A DNA stretch of 64,000 bases from Chamaecyparis obtusa (Eukaryota > Streptophyta > Pinopsida > Cupressales > Cupressaceae). Where the stretch lies: the NCBI GenBank assembly GCA_027943335.1, contig BSBK01002054.1:136501-200500 (forward strand), given 5' to 3'. Each line of letters opens with the position of its first letter. The first letter of the stretch is position 1. Positions 12,525 through 24,593 of the stretch are shown here, piece by piece. Below the pieces are notes generated by a model. The model had not been told where the DNA came from and ran no database searches. It saw only the letters and a program-made list of their open reading frames with translations. The position numbers and the translations under genes were made by a program.

Positions 12525-13494
12525 AACTCAAAGGCCCTGTGTCCTTCTTCTCCACATATGAAACAAGTGAATGGCCTTCTTTGGCCTTCACATCCTCTTC
12601 CATTACTATAGCCTCTACCATGTTGAAATCCCCTTCCTCTTTGTTGATTTGACGGAGTCTAACGGGTTTATTGTTTCTCACTTCCTTGACTAGAAATTGA
12701 GCCTCCTTGATATGGAGTTGACGTACCCCTTCATCCTCCTCTATTACTCTGATCATACTGCCCATTTTTCTTTTATTCAACTTTCAGAGCCAATTGATAG
12801 GCATCCTTCATACAGTTGATCTGATGCATACTTAGCTCATCCTGAATAGTGAATTTCAAACCATTCACATACCTTGCAGCCATCTTTTCATTACTTTATT
12901 GATGCTCTATATGGATGGACAACTTGTAGAATTCATCTGTATAATCTTGCACAAAAGATAAATTTTATTTCAAATTTTGAAACCTCTAGAAGAGTGTTTG
13001 AGCATAATCCACAGGTAAGAATTTTTCTCTCAGCTTTTTCTCCATTTCTTGATTTTATCCTTTCCTTTCTTTTATCATTCATTTTGGAGATGATCCCACC
13101 AGATCATCACATGTCCCCTTAACTTGGTGCATGCAAACTTCATCTTCTTTTCTTCTATCATAGACTTCCATTCAAAAAAAATTCCCATCTCATTCAACTA
13201 ATATATCAATTCCTCTGGCTTACTACTACCTACATAGTCTGAAACATCAACTTTGATCACTTCATTTTTTCCCTCTAAGGCTCTGAGCATCCTTTCTTCA
13301 AAACTCACTCCTTCTTCTTGTGCTTCTTCTATTTCTTCATCTTCTTGGCTTGCCTCTCCATCAGATTCAGATACTCGTCTTTGTAATCTTTGATTTTATA
13401 ATTGGTTTGTGAGCCCTGCTGGTTGTCTTTTCAAACTTATCACATCTCTCTACATTTTTGTAAGACCTCTTCCTCTTTCTCTCCCAGCCATCAT
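12525..13494 (-). pseudogene. Unit 2 gag pseudogene
   Basis: Starts at ATGATG (13,494), eleven bases inside the PBS. The gag core sits near 13,060-13,290 (DYVGSSKPEELI, MKFACTKLRGHVMIWWDHL). The zinc knuckle at about 12,530-12,575 reads CFICGEEGHRAFEF: three ligands kept, the fourth Cys replaced by Phe exactly as in unit 1, whereas units 3 and 4 keep Cys. Several in-frame stops make it non-functional. Confidence 0.85.
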
Positions 13495-13497
13495 CTT

Positions 13498-13509
13498 GCT
13501 CTGATACCA
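13498..13509 (-). other. Primer binding site, unit 2 (exact)
   Basis: Reverse strand TGGTATCAGAGC, an unmutated match to the Ty3/gypsy primer binding site for initiator tRNA-Met, two bases inside LTR3. It fixes the element's orientation and the LTR border. Confidence 0.9.
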
Positions 13510-13511
13510 AA

Positions 13512-13868
13512 TGATGTAGTCCAAACCCTTCAAAAAATGATAATTCAGAAAATCCACAACACATAGTTTCAGAATGCTAGATTCTTCATTAAACTTCTCC
13601 AACTCTACTCTGCATGTACAATGAAAGAAAAATACTCCTTATTACAATTCCAAAAATTACCATAATTGGCATATTTTCAAGAAAATCATATTTTTCTATT
13701 TTTGGTAATTTTCAAAACCTATCCTATGAATCCTGATTTTTCCCAAGAAAAGCCCCCAACTAAGGAAAGATGAATTGCCAACTAACATACAAAATCATAA
13801 AAATGATTTCGGATTTATCACAAAAGCCAACTTTCTAAAAACTTGAAAAGCCAATTTCAGAGGCCAAG
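13512..13868 (-). repeat. LTR3, shared truncated LTR between units 2 and 3
   Basis: 357 bp, beginning TGATGTAGTCC and ending at the common GAGGCCAAG junction. It shares AAAACCTATCC and the GGCATATTTT stretch with LTR2. Confidence 0.85.
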
Positions 13869-14503
13869 CACAAGATATCTGTTGTAGTCACCCTAATGAG
13901 TTTGAACATTTTTCTTATCTAGAATCTGTGCGACCTTTTCCTTATTCTTGATGGTAATAGTGTGTTTCCATTCCACCTCATCCTCATTTTCAACAGAGGC
14001 ATCATCACCATGGAAAGTATATAAATCAGAGATATTAAACATAGAAGAAATATCAAAACCACTGGGGAGCTCTACCTCATAAGCATTATCATTAATCTTC
14101 TTCAAAATCTTATAGGGACCAATTTTCTTATACTTCAATCTATGATTAGTCTCGGTAGGAAACCTCTCCTTTTGTTAATAAACCATCACTAGATCACGTG
14201 CACTAAAAACTTGATACCTTCTAGTAGCATCTGTGGAAGCTTTGTACCGCTCGTTGTTGTCCTATAACTTCTACCTTACATCTTCATGTAACTAGTAGAG
14301 ATTTTTGGCAAAGGCTTCTCTGTCATTGCTAACCCTGTCACCCATAGGAAGTTGCACCAAATCAAAAACATCCTGAGGATTTTGACCATGAACAACTTGA
14401 AAATGTGACTTACCAGTTGACATGTTCGATGAGCTGTTATAATAAATTATGCCTGGGGCATTGCCAAATCCCATTGTTTGGGCTTCTCTCCAATAATGCA
14501 TCA
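13857..14503 (-). pseudogene. Unit 3 pol, distal part (IN C-terminus and chromodomain half)
   Basis: 13,893-14,138 holds the integrase C-terminal region (KYKKIGPYKILKKIND, then SGFDISSMFNISDLY) followed by the chromodomain start (KVAQILDKKNVQT). 14,292-14,516 holds the end of the integrase core region (SHFQVVHGQNPQD). The reading is cut at 14,503 by the 4.06-kb insertion and continues at 18,559. Confidence 0.8.
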
Positions 14504-17357
14504 TGTGAGGCCTCACCCTGACCCATCATAGCACTACTGATACATTCACATTTTGATACCTTATGATCTAATATTTTGATACACTTTCTGATCGATTTGA
14601 CAGTGACTTATGTTATTATGTTTTATGATGATTATATTATGTGGATTCTATTTATGTTGCAAATTAGAACCTAGAGCATATTGTTGATTTTTTTATACAT
14701 GGTTAGATATGTGTTTTGATGAGAAAGACTTAATCATGGTTAGATTTGACTATTGCATGGATTATGCCTTAAAGTTTAAGAAATAGCATTGATAATATGT
14801 CATGATGTTAGACTTCTATAAGTACTATGTTTGAGCATTACCTTAATGAAAATTGTAATTAGAAATTGAATTTTGTATATTGAATAATGTCTAAAAATTA
14901 TGTAACATTCAATTGTATATATTTATATGTTATTTTATTTCCTTGGACTACTGACACTCAGGTTTAGTGTGTAGGAAAGAAAACCATGGAATTATTCGGA
15001 GAATCAGGGCTAAACATATGTGCAATTGAGAAAGCCAAGGTTTAATATATTGAAGATATTTAAGCCTCATTGTAATGTGTTTTATTTGTAAACATAATTT
15101 GTATGCATGTTACTAGATTTAATTCACTTGTTAATTGGATATGTCATTTGTAAATGTGAAGTGTATTTTATGGTGTCACTTGACACTTGTAACATCTATG
15201 TGGATGGTGACATGTCAATTAGGGTTTTGGCAAGAATCACCCAACATAATAGGATATTTTATTAACCCCACTTGCATGTAGATGTTGTGTACGGTTCACA
15301 TCAAGTTGAAATTCAGATTCAAACTTAAGTTAAACTTTAGAGGGGTTAAAAGTGACCCTAGAGTGCATTTTTGGTAAAAATTAGCTAACAATGTGGGGGA
15401 ACCTTGAGTTAGGGGCTATATTTTTCCTAAAGGAAGGTCTAGATCACAATTATGGCCCTCCAAAAAGGCTACTCTTCAAGAGTGGTGAAAATGGAGAAGG
15501 CCGCATGCACTTGACTTATCCCACACTCCTTGCTAAACTCACCATTAAGAGGGGGGGGACAAGAGGTAAGGTAAAGGACTAGTGGTCATATCAAATTTAT
15601 TACTAGATCGTGAGTAGGATTTGGAGGTCTTTTTTAGAGGACTTGGAGAGACTTAGTTGTTATCCACCCACTCTCTAATTTTAGAGACACTTAGGATTTT
15701 GGAGTTGGAGAAGGAAGAAAAAGAAAAGGAAAAAGGGCTCTTCTTAACCTCATTTTACTATTTTCATTGGACCAAGGTTGGTGATCTTGCCATGAAGGAA
15801 TGACTCTTGTAATTCTAGTTTTGAAATATTGTAGTGTAGAATGAATATGTAGATCTTGTATGCTACCCATGTTATTTGAAATTGTTATTGTTGTGTTTGA
15901 TTTGGGTGTTTATGGTTTCTTGAATCTTTTTGTTGTTGTATGTTTTGGATATGTTGTTCATGGGTGTATAAGGAATCACTCACCCTTGGGAGGGAAGAAG
16001 TGGCCTTGGGTGAAGGGGTTAGTTGGGCTTATCCTTGAGTTTGAGATCTTCTTCTCTTGGAGAAGAAGGGAAATCTCATGGAGTATGGGCTCCATGAAGC
16101 CATGTTTGAAATCTTGCATTTGGGGGTGATAAGGAAGATTATGAGAATAGAAAATATAGTAATGTAGTCATTTGGAAGGCATGAATATCTCATGGATGTA
16201 TTTTTTATTCGTAATGGCATTCTCCTCTTGATGAGCCCTCCTTCACCCTATTTCAATGGGTTTATAGGTGATCCATTTGTGAAAACCAAGTCTCTTAAGG
16301 GAGTTCAATGTAGTGTTGTTATATGTATGCACTTGTGAGATTTTTCGCTTGTATGTACCTATTTAGCCTTGGTTCTCTAAGCTCAGGGGTGGTCTCCTTG
16401 AGACCTTGGATGGGAGGTGAGCTCTCCATGGTAATGGTATCTTATTTGTAGGTTTTTGGTGGTCATGATCCTTGTGGGAAAAGCTTTGGGAGAGTTTATG
16501 TTTTGGTGTCCTTGTGGGAGAAAAACTTATAGTGTTGTATTGTTGAACTCGTGAAATAAGTAACACGTCACTTTGTATTTGTATTAAGTAATTTGTGATG
16601 TATATCAAGTTGTAGGTGGAAATGTTCCTTGTTCATTGTAGAATGGATTCAAAGATGATATGAAACAATGTATTTTACTTCTTCAAATGTAAAGATTCAT
16701 GTTGAAATCAATAGTGGAAAATAATTTAATGTTGAATTCCTCCTTGTTTCAAAGTAGTGTTTTCTCAAAATCATTAAAGAACTCTCTCAATGGAAAATCT
16801 TATTGATATTTTAGTGGTAGTATCCTTGTTGAAAATAATAGAGTATTAAAACGAATTGATAACTTAGTTGTTTTAAAATGTTAGTAAATTTTATCTTAAG
16901 ATCATTTTGGTCATTCTATAGAGTTTATTAGTCTTAGTATGCATTCAAAATAAAGAAATTCAATTTCTATTGTCTTGTAGCTATCAAAAAAAAATAAGTG
17001 AAAAAAAAAGAAATGGAGACCTACAAGTCTCTGGAAAATGTATGGGGAAAAATAAAATTCCCCATACTCTTCCAAAAATACACAGTCATTAAAATATTCA
17101 ATTTAAGACCACGTGCCTTAAAAAAAAACTAAAAATATATATATTATAATATGCCCCTTTTTAGTCAAACTCAGTTGGTGGGACTCATCTGGGTCACCAC
17201 CCCAAAAAACTCAAAAATATATATATTAATTTTAAAAAAAGAATCTTGAATTTTCTTTCTTTTTTAAAAAAATATATTACTAAATTTACATTTAACCACG
17301 AAACGTTGTTGTATTTTTAAAAAAAATACATAAAAAAAAAGGATTTCAAATAAAAAT

Positions 17358-17482
17358 TTTAATGTTAAAGGGGGAGTGGTGGCCCCCACACCCCTTGGGT
17401 GCACTGCCATGGGTAGACGGCCCCTGCCACGGCAAGGTACCGCATTGCCATGGCATTGCAAGCCCCACCCCCTTTAGTCCCA
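17358..17482. repeat. GC-rich palindrome-rich tract
   Basis: An abrupt GC-rich block in AT-rich surroundings, made of short inverted words such as GGTGGCCCCC, CCCTTGGG, GCCATGGG, GGTACCG and TGCCATGGCA. It resembles the tract at 37,270-37,525. Confidence 0.6.
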
Positions 17483-17570
17483 AGGGACTTTAAACAAAAT
17501 TAAAAGTTATGTTATGTTTTAATATTTCAAAAATTAATTTGTTTAAATTTTATTTTTATTTTTATTTTTT

Positions 17571-17632
17571 TTGTATATATATATATATATATTAGTTTTA
17601 AATTAATTAATTAATTAATAATTATTTTATTA
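17571..17632. repeat. TA and TTAA simple repeats
   Basis: About ten TA units followed by AATTAATTAATTAATTAATAATTATT. Ordinary microsatellite within the solo LTR. Confidence 0.8.
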
Positions 17633-18558
17633 ATTTAATTACATAATGAGTACTATTAAGTGATATAATTTTTAATAAACTTTATTTTGATAATACCTTT
17701 TGGTTTATAAAGGGCTTGTTACTTAGATCGATTAATAGTAAATTTTAATATATTAAACTTTTATTATGAAGTAAATATATATGTAGAATTGGATTTATTA
17801 AAGGAACCAATACACGAATTTATTATATAATGAGAATTATGGATTTAGGAAATATGAATTCAAATTATGTACTAAAATATATAAAATTAGTGTAATGGTT
17901 CGACTTGTTACTTAATTGAATTTATTAACCTTCTAGCACATATTAGGATAATTGTGAATATTATTAAGCGAGTTACTTAAATGAATGCTCACATTCTTTA
18001 ACCTATTTCATTACACTTAGGTGACTTATGCACGTAATTCTCCTTTCGTATTATATTAACTCTATGGGGATGTTTATTCTCACATTTAAATCCAAGAATC
18101 GGGACAAACTTAATGTTGACCATTTTAGTAAAGCATCAGGATGGTGAACTTAGTAAACCAATGTAGTCCCTTAATAGCACGTTAATTATCTTTTTTTTGT
18201 TGTTCAAGAAACCCTAGGGAGACATTATCTAATAATCCCCTAGACTTGAAACTTCCTTTCTGACCAGCTTACGTGTGTTATAGAACCATCCCTTAAACCC
18301 TTTCCCAAATGTATTCTCATTGGCATCATCGGTTATCTTGTTCAGTTGTATCACTTAGGGTTAGTCAACCCTAACCATGTTGTGGAGGGAGGTTGGCCAA
18401 CCCAAGTTATGTGGTGGGATCACCACATAAGCTTGTTGGCCATGATACTCCTCACATGGTAACACTTATGGCTTAACCACATTTCTCTCCTTATTCACGT
18501 GCTTTAGGTGTTTAAAAAAAAAATGTGCATTTTTTGGTAGTTTATTTTGGGCATAACA

Positions 18559-21359
18559 CATTGCAACAAATTACCCAAACTTCAGTTGACCACTTATGTT
18601 TTTCCATCATTTTTTGGATGATAAGAACTACTAAATTGTAACTTGGTCCCCATCTTCTTCTATAAGGTCCTCCAAAAATGACTCAAGAACTTAGTATCCC
18701 GATCAGAGGTGATAATTTTTGGAACCCAATGCAATCTGACTATTTTAGAAAAGAATAACTCAGCCACCCTAGTGATATCACTAGTCTTCTTACAATAAAT
18801 GAAATGAGCCATTTTTTAGAATCTATCCACAACTACAAAGATAGAGTCATTACCCTGCTATGTATGTGGCAGTCCCAATACAAAATCCATACTCAAGTAT
18901 GTCAATGGTCCTACTGGTACTGGTAATGGCATGTATAATATGGTGTTTTGGGAGTGCCCTTTAGCTACTTGACAAATTTGACACCTTTCCACAAACCTAG
19001 TGATATTTCCCTTCATCTTTGGCCAGTAGTACTTATCTGCTATGAAGGCTATTTTTTTATCCTTCCCAAAATACCCATCCATACCACTGCTATGAAATTC
19101 TCTAATAATATTTTCCCACATTGATCCTACAATAACACACAACTTCTTCCCCTTGAATAAATAACCATCTTGCATAAGATACTAACCTTGAATAGTGTAT
19201 GTGTGCCCAGGTACTGGATTCTTCAACTGATCAACAACTTCCCAAAAGTCACTATCAGATTCATTAAAGTCTTTGATTGCATCAAAGCCAACTACTTATA
19301 TTTCCATGATGGTCAAAAGCACAACTCGCCTACTCAAGGCATCTGTAACTTGATTTTGTTTCCTTGATTTATGCTTTAGAGAAAAAGTAAACCCTTGCAG
19401 GAAACAGACCCATTTTGCATGTCTACTGTTCAATTTCTTTTGTGTATTCAAGTATTTGAGACCAATATGGTCTATAAACAACACAAATTCTTTGAGTACT
19501 AGATAATGCTTCCAATGTCTCAAAGCTTTCCCAATTGCATAGAACTCTATATCATATGTAGAATATTTCTTTCACATGTCATTCAATTTTTCCCTAAAAA
19601 AGGCAATGGGCCTACCTTCTTGGCTAAGTATAGCACCAATGCCCACATGTGAGGCATCATATTCAACTTCAAACACTTTATCAAAATCTAGTAGGGCCAT
19701 TATTGGAGCTTTAGTGAGCTTCTTGTTTAGGTATTGGAAACTCTCTTCAGCCTCTTTGGTCCATGAAAACTCCCAACCCTTAGTGCAGTCTGTCACATGT
19801 GCTACAATGTTACTAAAATTATGAATGAAATTTCTATAGAAATTATCCAAGCCATAAAAAATTATCACCTAGGTCATACTATGTGGACTACACCATTCAA
19901 GAATGGCTTGAACTTTCTCTGGATTCATCTTGACACCATCTGCGGAAATGAAATATCCCAAAAAAACCAATCTTGCTTGCATGAACCTACACTTCTTCAA
20001 ATTAGCATAGAGTTTCTCTCTTCTCAATACCCCCAATATGATCCTCAAGTATTTCATATGTTCTTCCCTTCCCTTACTAAAAATTAGTATATCATCAAAA
20101 TAAACTACTATAAACTTACCAATGTAGGGACGCAACACACTATTCATGAGTCTCATAAAAGTACTAGGTGCGTTTGATAAACCAAAAGGTATAACCTTCC
20201 ATTCATACAAACCATCCCTAGTTTTGAAATAATTTTTCCACTCATCCCCCTCTCGGATGCAGATCTGGTGATACCAACTTCATAGATCAATCTTAGAGAA
20301 ATATTTTGCTCTAGCAATAACATCCATCATGTCATCCAAACATGGGATAGGAAAATGATACTTGATAGTTATCCTATTGATGGCTTGATTGTCTTTGCAC
20401 ATCCTCCATGTTCCATCTTTCTTTGGGATTAATAATGTTGGGACAGCCTAGGGGCTCATTTTTTCCTATATTAAACCTTGTTGTATGAGCTAAGTCATTT
20501 GTTTGTCTAATTCTATGTGTTGTGATGGACTCATTCTATATGTTGCTTGATTGGGAAGACTTTCTCTTGGAATAAGATCAATATGATGTTGGATATCTCA
20601 TTTTGGGGGGATTCCATCAAGTAGCTCCTTTGTAATGACATCTGAATATTCTTCCAACATCGCAGCTACTTCTAGTGGTATATTCAAGTCTTCCTCTTTC
20701 CCCTTTTGCACAACCAATGCATAAAAACACCCTGTTACTTTTATCTCCTTGACAAGTTCCTTTTCAGATAGCATACTTTCATCTTTTCCATCATCCCTGA
20801 GAGGTAACAAGATTACCTTAGATCCATCCTTCCAGAAGGTGTAAGCATTCTTTTCCCCATTATGAATAACCTTTATGTCATACTACCAAGGTCAACCTAA
20901 GAGGACATGGCATGTGTCCATAGGAATCACATCATACCATAGCTCATCCTTGTAGACCTTTCCTATGGAAAATTTAACAAGGAACCTCTTATCTACTATA
21001 ACTTCATTTCCCTTTTTGAACCATACAATTTGATAAGGATGAGGGTTCTTTTCACACTAGATTTAGTTTCTCCACCATTTCTTTAGAAACCATGTTCGAC
21101 TCACAACTGCCTCCATCAATAATTACTTGACATACCTTTCATCCTGAGGTACACCTTGTTCAGAATATGTTGGTTCTAAGCCATGAATCATCATTGCCTT
21201 TCTCCTCTGCATCCTCCTTGGCTGGAATAATCATTTCCCTCCTCATCATGAAACTTTCTTAGATATCTGGAGAAACTTCTTGTTCGTATCCTTCATTGTC
21301 AACCTAGGCTAGGTTCACACTGGATGGCCCTCCTTGATTTCCATCTTTCATGTTAAAAT
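18559..21359 (-). pseudogene. Unit 3 pol, proximal part (PR-RT-RH-IN)
   Basis: Continues the gene broken at 14,503. In coding order: linker 20,598-20,810 ending LLDGIPPK; reverse transcriptase 19,869-20,210 with [13 protein letters not shown] and [10 protein letters not shown]; connection and RNase H 19,296-19,868 ([16 protein letters not shown]); integrase zinc-binding domain 18,858-19,175, here with all four ligands visible (H-x-H in the GYFGKDKK region, then CQICQ) and the core start SMDFVLGLP. Frame breaks separate the blocks. The better-kept zinc domain shows what the other units have lost. Confidence 0.85.
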
Positions 21360-22346
21360 TAGAACACTCAAAGGCCCTGTGTCCTTCTTCTCCACATCTG
21401 AAACAAGCCAATGGCCTTCTTTGGCCTTCCCATCATCTTCCATTACCATAGCCTCTACCACATTGAAATCCCCTTCCTCTTTGTTGATTTGATGGAGTCT
21501 AACGGGGTTCTTCTTGTTTCTCACTTCCTTGACTAGAAATTGAGCCTCCTTGATATGGAGTTAACGTACCCCTTCATCCTCCTCTATTCCTTTGATTGTA
21601 CTTCCTATTTTGCTTTTCTTTAGCTTTTAGAGCCAACTGATAGGCATCCTCTATGAAGTTGATCTAATGCACGCTTAGCTCATCCTGAATAGTGAATTGA
21701 AAACCATTCACATACCTTGCAGTCATCTGTTCATTACTTTATTGATGCTCTATACAGATGGAAAACTTGTAAAATTCATCTGTATAATATTGCACAGAAG
21801 ATAAATTTTGTTTCAAATTTTGAAAGCTCTAAAAGAGTGTTTGAGCATAATCCACGGGTAAAAAAATTTCTCTCAGCTTTTTCTCCATTTTCTCCATGTT
21901 TTGATTTTATCCTTTCCTTTCTTTTCTTGTTTATTTTGGAGATGATCCCACCAGATCATCACATTTCCCTTTAACTTGGTGCATGCAAACTTCATCTTCT
22001 TTTCTTCTATCATAGACTTCCATTCAAAAAAAATTCCCATCTTGTTCAACCAATCTATCAATTCCTTTGGCCTAAGACTACCTGCATAGTCTGAAACATC
22101 AACCTTGATCACTTCATTTTTTCCCTCTAAGGCTCTGAGCATCCTTTCTTCCAAACTCGCTCCTTCTTCTTATCCTTCTTCTATTTCTTCATCTTCTTGG
22201 CTTGCCTCTCCATCAAATTCAGATCCTCGTCTATGTAATCTTTGATTTTCCAATCAACTTGTGAGCTCTGCTACTTGTCTTTTCAAACTTATCATATCTC
22301 TCTGCATTTGGGTAAGACCTCTTCATCTTCCTCTCCCAGCAATCAT
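21360..22346 (-). pseudogene. Unit 3 gag pseudogene
   Basis: Start ATG at 22,346 (MIAGRGR-type opening, shared with unit 4 but not with units 1-2). Gag core at 21,873-22,154: DYAGSLRPKELIDWLNKM, CTKLKGNVMIWWDHLQ. The zinc knuckle at about 21,366-21,408 is complete, CFRCGEEGHRAFEC, so the CCHC form is ancestral for this family. Stops elsewhere abolish the frame. Confidence 0.85.
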
Positions 22347-22363
22347 CCTGCACTAATACCAAA

Positions 22364-22716
22364 TGATGTAGCCCAAACCCTTCGTAAAATGAACAACATA
22401 GAGTTTTAGAATGATAGATTCTTCATTAAACTTCTCTAACTCTACTCTGCCCCTATAATAAAAGAAAAAAAATACATATTACAATTCTTAAAATTACTAT
22501 ATTTGGCAGATTTTTGAGAAAATCAATTTTTTCCATTTTTGGTAATTTTCAAAACCCATCCTACGAATCCTAATTTTTCACATGAAAAGTGTCCAACTAA
22601 GGTAAGATGAATTGTCAACTAACCTATGAAATCAGAAACATGATTTCAGATTTATTACAAAAGCCAACTTTCTAAAAACTAGAAAAAAACATGAAAAGCC
22701 AATTTCAGAGGCCAAG
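22364..22716 (-). repeat. LTR4, shared truncated LTR between units 3 and 4
   Basis: 353 bp, beginning TGATGTAGCCC with a short deletion near its start, ending at the common GAGGCCAAG junction. It follows the unit 3 primer binding site (TGGTATTAGTG). Confidence 0.85.
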
Positions 22717-23630
22717 CATAAGATATCTGTTGTAGTCACCTTGACGAGTTTGAAAAAAAAATTTGTCTAGAATCTATATGACCTTTTCCTTCTTCTTGAT
22801 AGGAATAGTGTGTGTCCAGTCCACCTCATCCTCATTTTCAATAGAGGCATCATCACCATGAAAAGTATATAAATCAGAGATATTAAACATAGGAGAAATA
22901 TCAAGACCACTAAGGAGCTCTACCTCATAATCATTATCATTAATCTTCTTCAGAATCTTACAAGAACCAATTTTCTTATACTTCAATTTGTGATAAGTCC
23001 TGGTAGGAAACCTCTCCTTTTGTAAATAAACCATAACTAGATCACCTGGAATAAAAACCTGATACCTTCTAGTAGCATATGTGGAAGCTTTGTATCACTC
23101 GTTGTTGTCATATAACTTCTTCATTACATCTACCTACAATTGGTAGAGTTGTTCGATAAATGCTTCTCCATCATCACTGACCCTGTCACTCACAGGAAGT
23201 TACACCAAATCAAGAACACCCTGAGGATTTCAACCATGAACAACCTGAAAAGTTGACTTACTAGTTATCCTATTCACTAAGTTGTTATAAGAAAATTTTC
23301 CCTGGGGAAATGTTGAATCCCATTGTTTGGGCTTCTCACCAACAATGCATCGCAACAAATTACCTAAACTTTGGTTGAGAACTTTTGTTTTCCCATCAAT
23401 TTGTGGATGATAAGCACTACTAAATTGTAACTTGGTCCCCATCTTATTCCATAAGGTCCTCCATAAATGACTCAAGAACTTAGTATCCCGATCAGAGGTG
23501 ATCATTTTTGGAACCCCATGCAATCTGACTATTTCAAAAAATAATAACTCGGCCACCCTAGTGCCATCACTAGTCTTCTTACAAGCAATGAAATGAGCCA
23601 TTTTTTAGAATCTATCCATAACTACAAAGA
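22702..23630 (-). pseudogene. Unit 4 pol, distal part (IN core to chromodomain half)
   Basis: 23,230-23,601 gives the integrase core with [19 protein letters not shown] and AYHPQIDGKT (a Q-x-D version of the usual QTDGQ), then NRITSKSTFQVVHG. 22,774-23,034 gives the C-terminal part and the acidic linker HGDDASIENEDEV, ending in the chromodomain-LTR fusion. Broken at 23,635 by the young chromovirus; the gene resumes at 29,996. Confidence 0.85.
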
Positions 23631-23635
23631 TAGAT

Positions 23636-24492
23636 TGATGCAGGAGCATCTTGGGTGTAAGAGCAATCTTGCATCACCCAAAAATATTTCTGTTTTTGTA
23701 TTCAATAAGGGCTATTTTGTGCAGAGCTGCTATTTATGGAAAGTTACTATTTTTGGTAATTTTTGTATGTGCTCAGAATGATCTGATTTATTTCTTGGAG
23801 GTTGATTTTAGTCATATAAGTCTGCCAGTAAAGTTTCATTGCCAGATCAAGTGTATATTGGAAGATATTGAAGATTTTCGGTATTGGCAGCAGGGTACAG
23901 AAACTTTGAACTCAGTTTTGAAGGCTTTAGAGGCCCCGAATGAGGTCAAAAATTTGGGTGACGAGCACTTGTGCAGGTCAAGCCTGTAGAGTGCTTCGTG
24001 GCGTTTCCGAAATGGGGTTATAATAGCCGAGCGGGTCAACTGGTGATGACTTATGGTCTTCGGAAGTTGGGCCACCTGAAATGGCAAAAAATAATTTTCT
24101 TCAAAATTTCTGTTCGGGTTTCAAAGGTTATCTTGAGCCGACTATGATGTAATAAAATGTAAAATAAAATAATTCTAAGTTTGGTCGGCCTTATTGGCTA
24201 AAATTCTGGAACCTTCCCAGGCGGTGGATAATTGCCTATATAAGGAAGGCTGTATTATTGTCTTAGGCAGTTCAGAATAGTTCTGGGTAGTAGATCTGGT
24301 TAATAGCTCGAGGCTTTGTCCTACAGAATATTGTAAGGGAATGCCCATGTGGCTTTGCATATTGTAATCCTGAAAGTTTGTAATTCCACATTTGTGGAGA
24401 TAATAAGAAGCCAATTTTATGTTCTTGCATATTGTTGTTGTTTCTCTATTTCTGTTATGTGTTTGTGGTATTAAGGGGAGCACCCTTCATCA
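23636..24492 (+). repeat. 5' LTR of young chromovirus
   Basis: 857 bp, TGATGCAGG...CCTTCATCA. A TATA box (CTATATAAGG, 24,236-24,245) places U3/R near 24,270. Start and end are fixed by the target duplication on one side and the primer binding site two bases past the other. Confidence 0.95.
24236..24245 (+). promoter_or_regulatory. TATA box in 5' LTR
   Basis: CTATATAAGG, about 600 bases into the LTR and preceded by a CCAGGCGGTGG-type GC-richer stretch. The same sequence occurs at the matching place in the 3' LTR (near 29,735). Confidence 0.7.
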
Positions 24493-24494
24493 AG

Positions 24495-24506
24495 TGGTAT
24501 CAGAGC
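24495..24506 (+). other. Primer binding site of young chromovirus
   Basis: TGGTATCAGAGC, exact initiator tRNA-Met type site, two bases after the 5' LTR. Confidence 0.95.
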
Positions 24507-24593
24507 AGGAGTTCTTGAGTGTGTAAACCAATCGCCGACTGTGAGGCAGTTTGCACCAGGACCGTGGCTAGGGTTTCAGCGTGCATCGCAAAA

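Larger units (their letters stand above)
14504..18558. mobile_element. Solo-LTR-like insertion in unit 3, 4,055 bp
   Basis: Starts TGTGAGGCC and ends GGGCATAACA, the TG...CA ends of an LTR. It splits the unit 3 integrase coding sequence at a site other units keep as ATGCATCRCAACAAAT. The flanks are CATCA (14,499-14,503) and CATTG (18,559-18,563); both derive from CATCG by one CpG transition, each on a different strand, so I read them as a decayed 5-bp duplication. I see no gag or pol motifs inside, no second copy of either end, and no recognisable open frame, so a long solo LTR is the best fit. Strand is unknown. An element with a non-coding interior remains possible. Confidence 0.65.

Noticed and set aside
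15391..16129. Open frames of 63 and 89 codons in the 4-kb insertion
   Set aside because: No motif, no conserved partner and composition like the surrounding LTR.
14504..18558. Complete LTR retrotransposon
   Set aside because: No gag or pol motif and no second copy of either end were found in the 4 kb.
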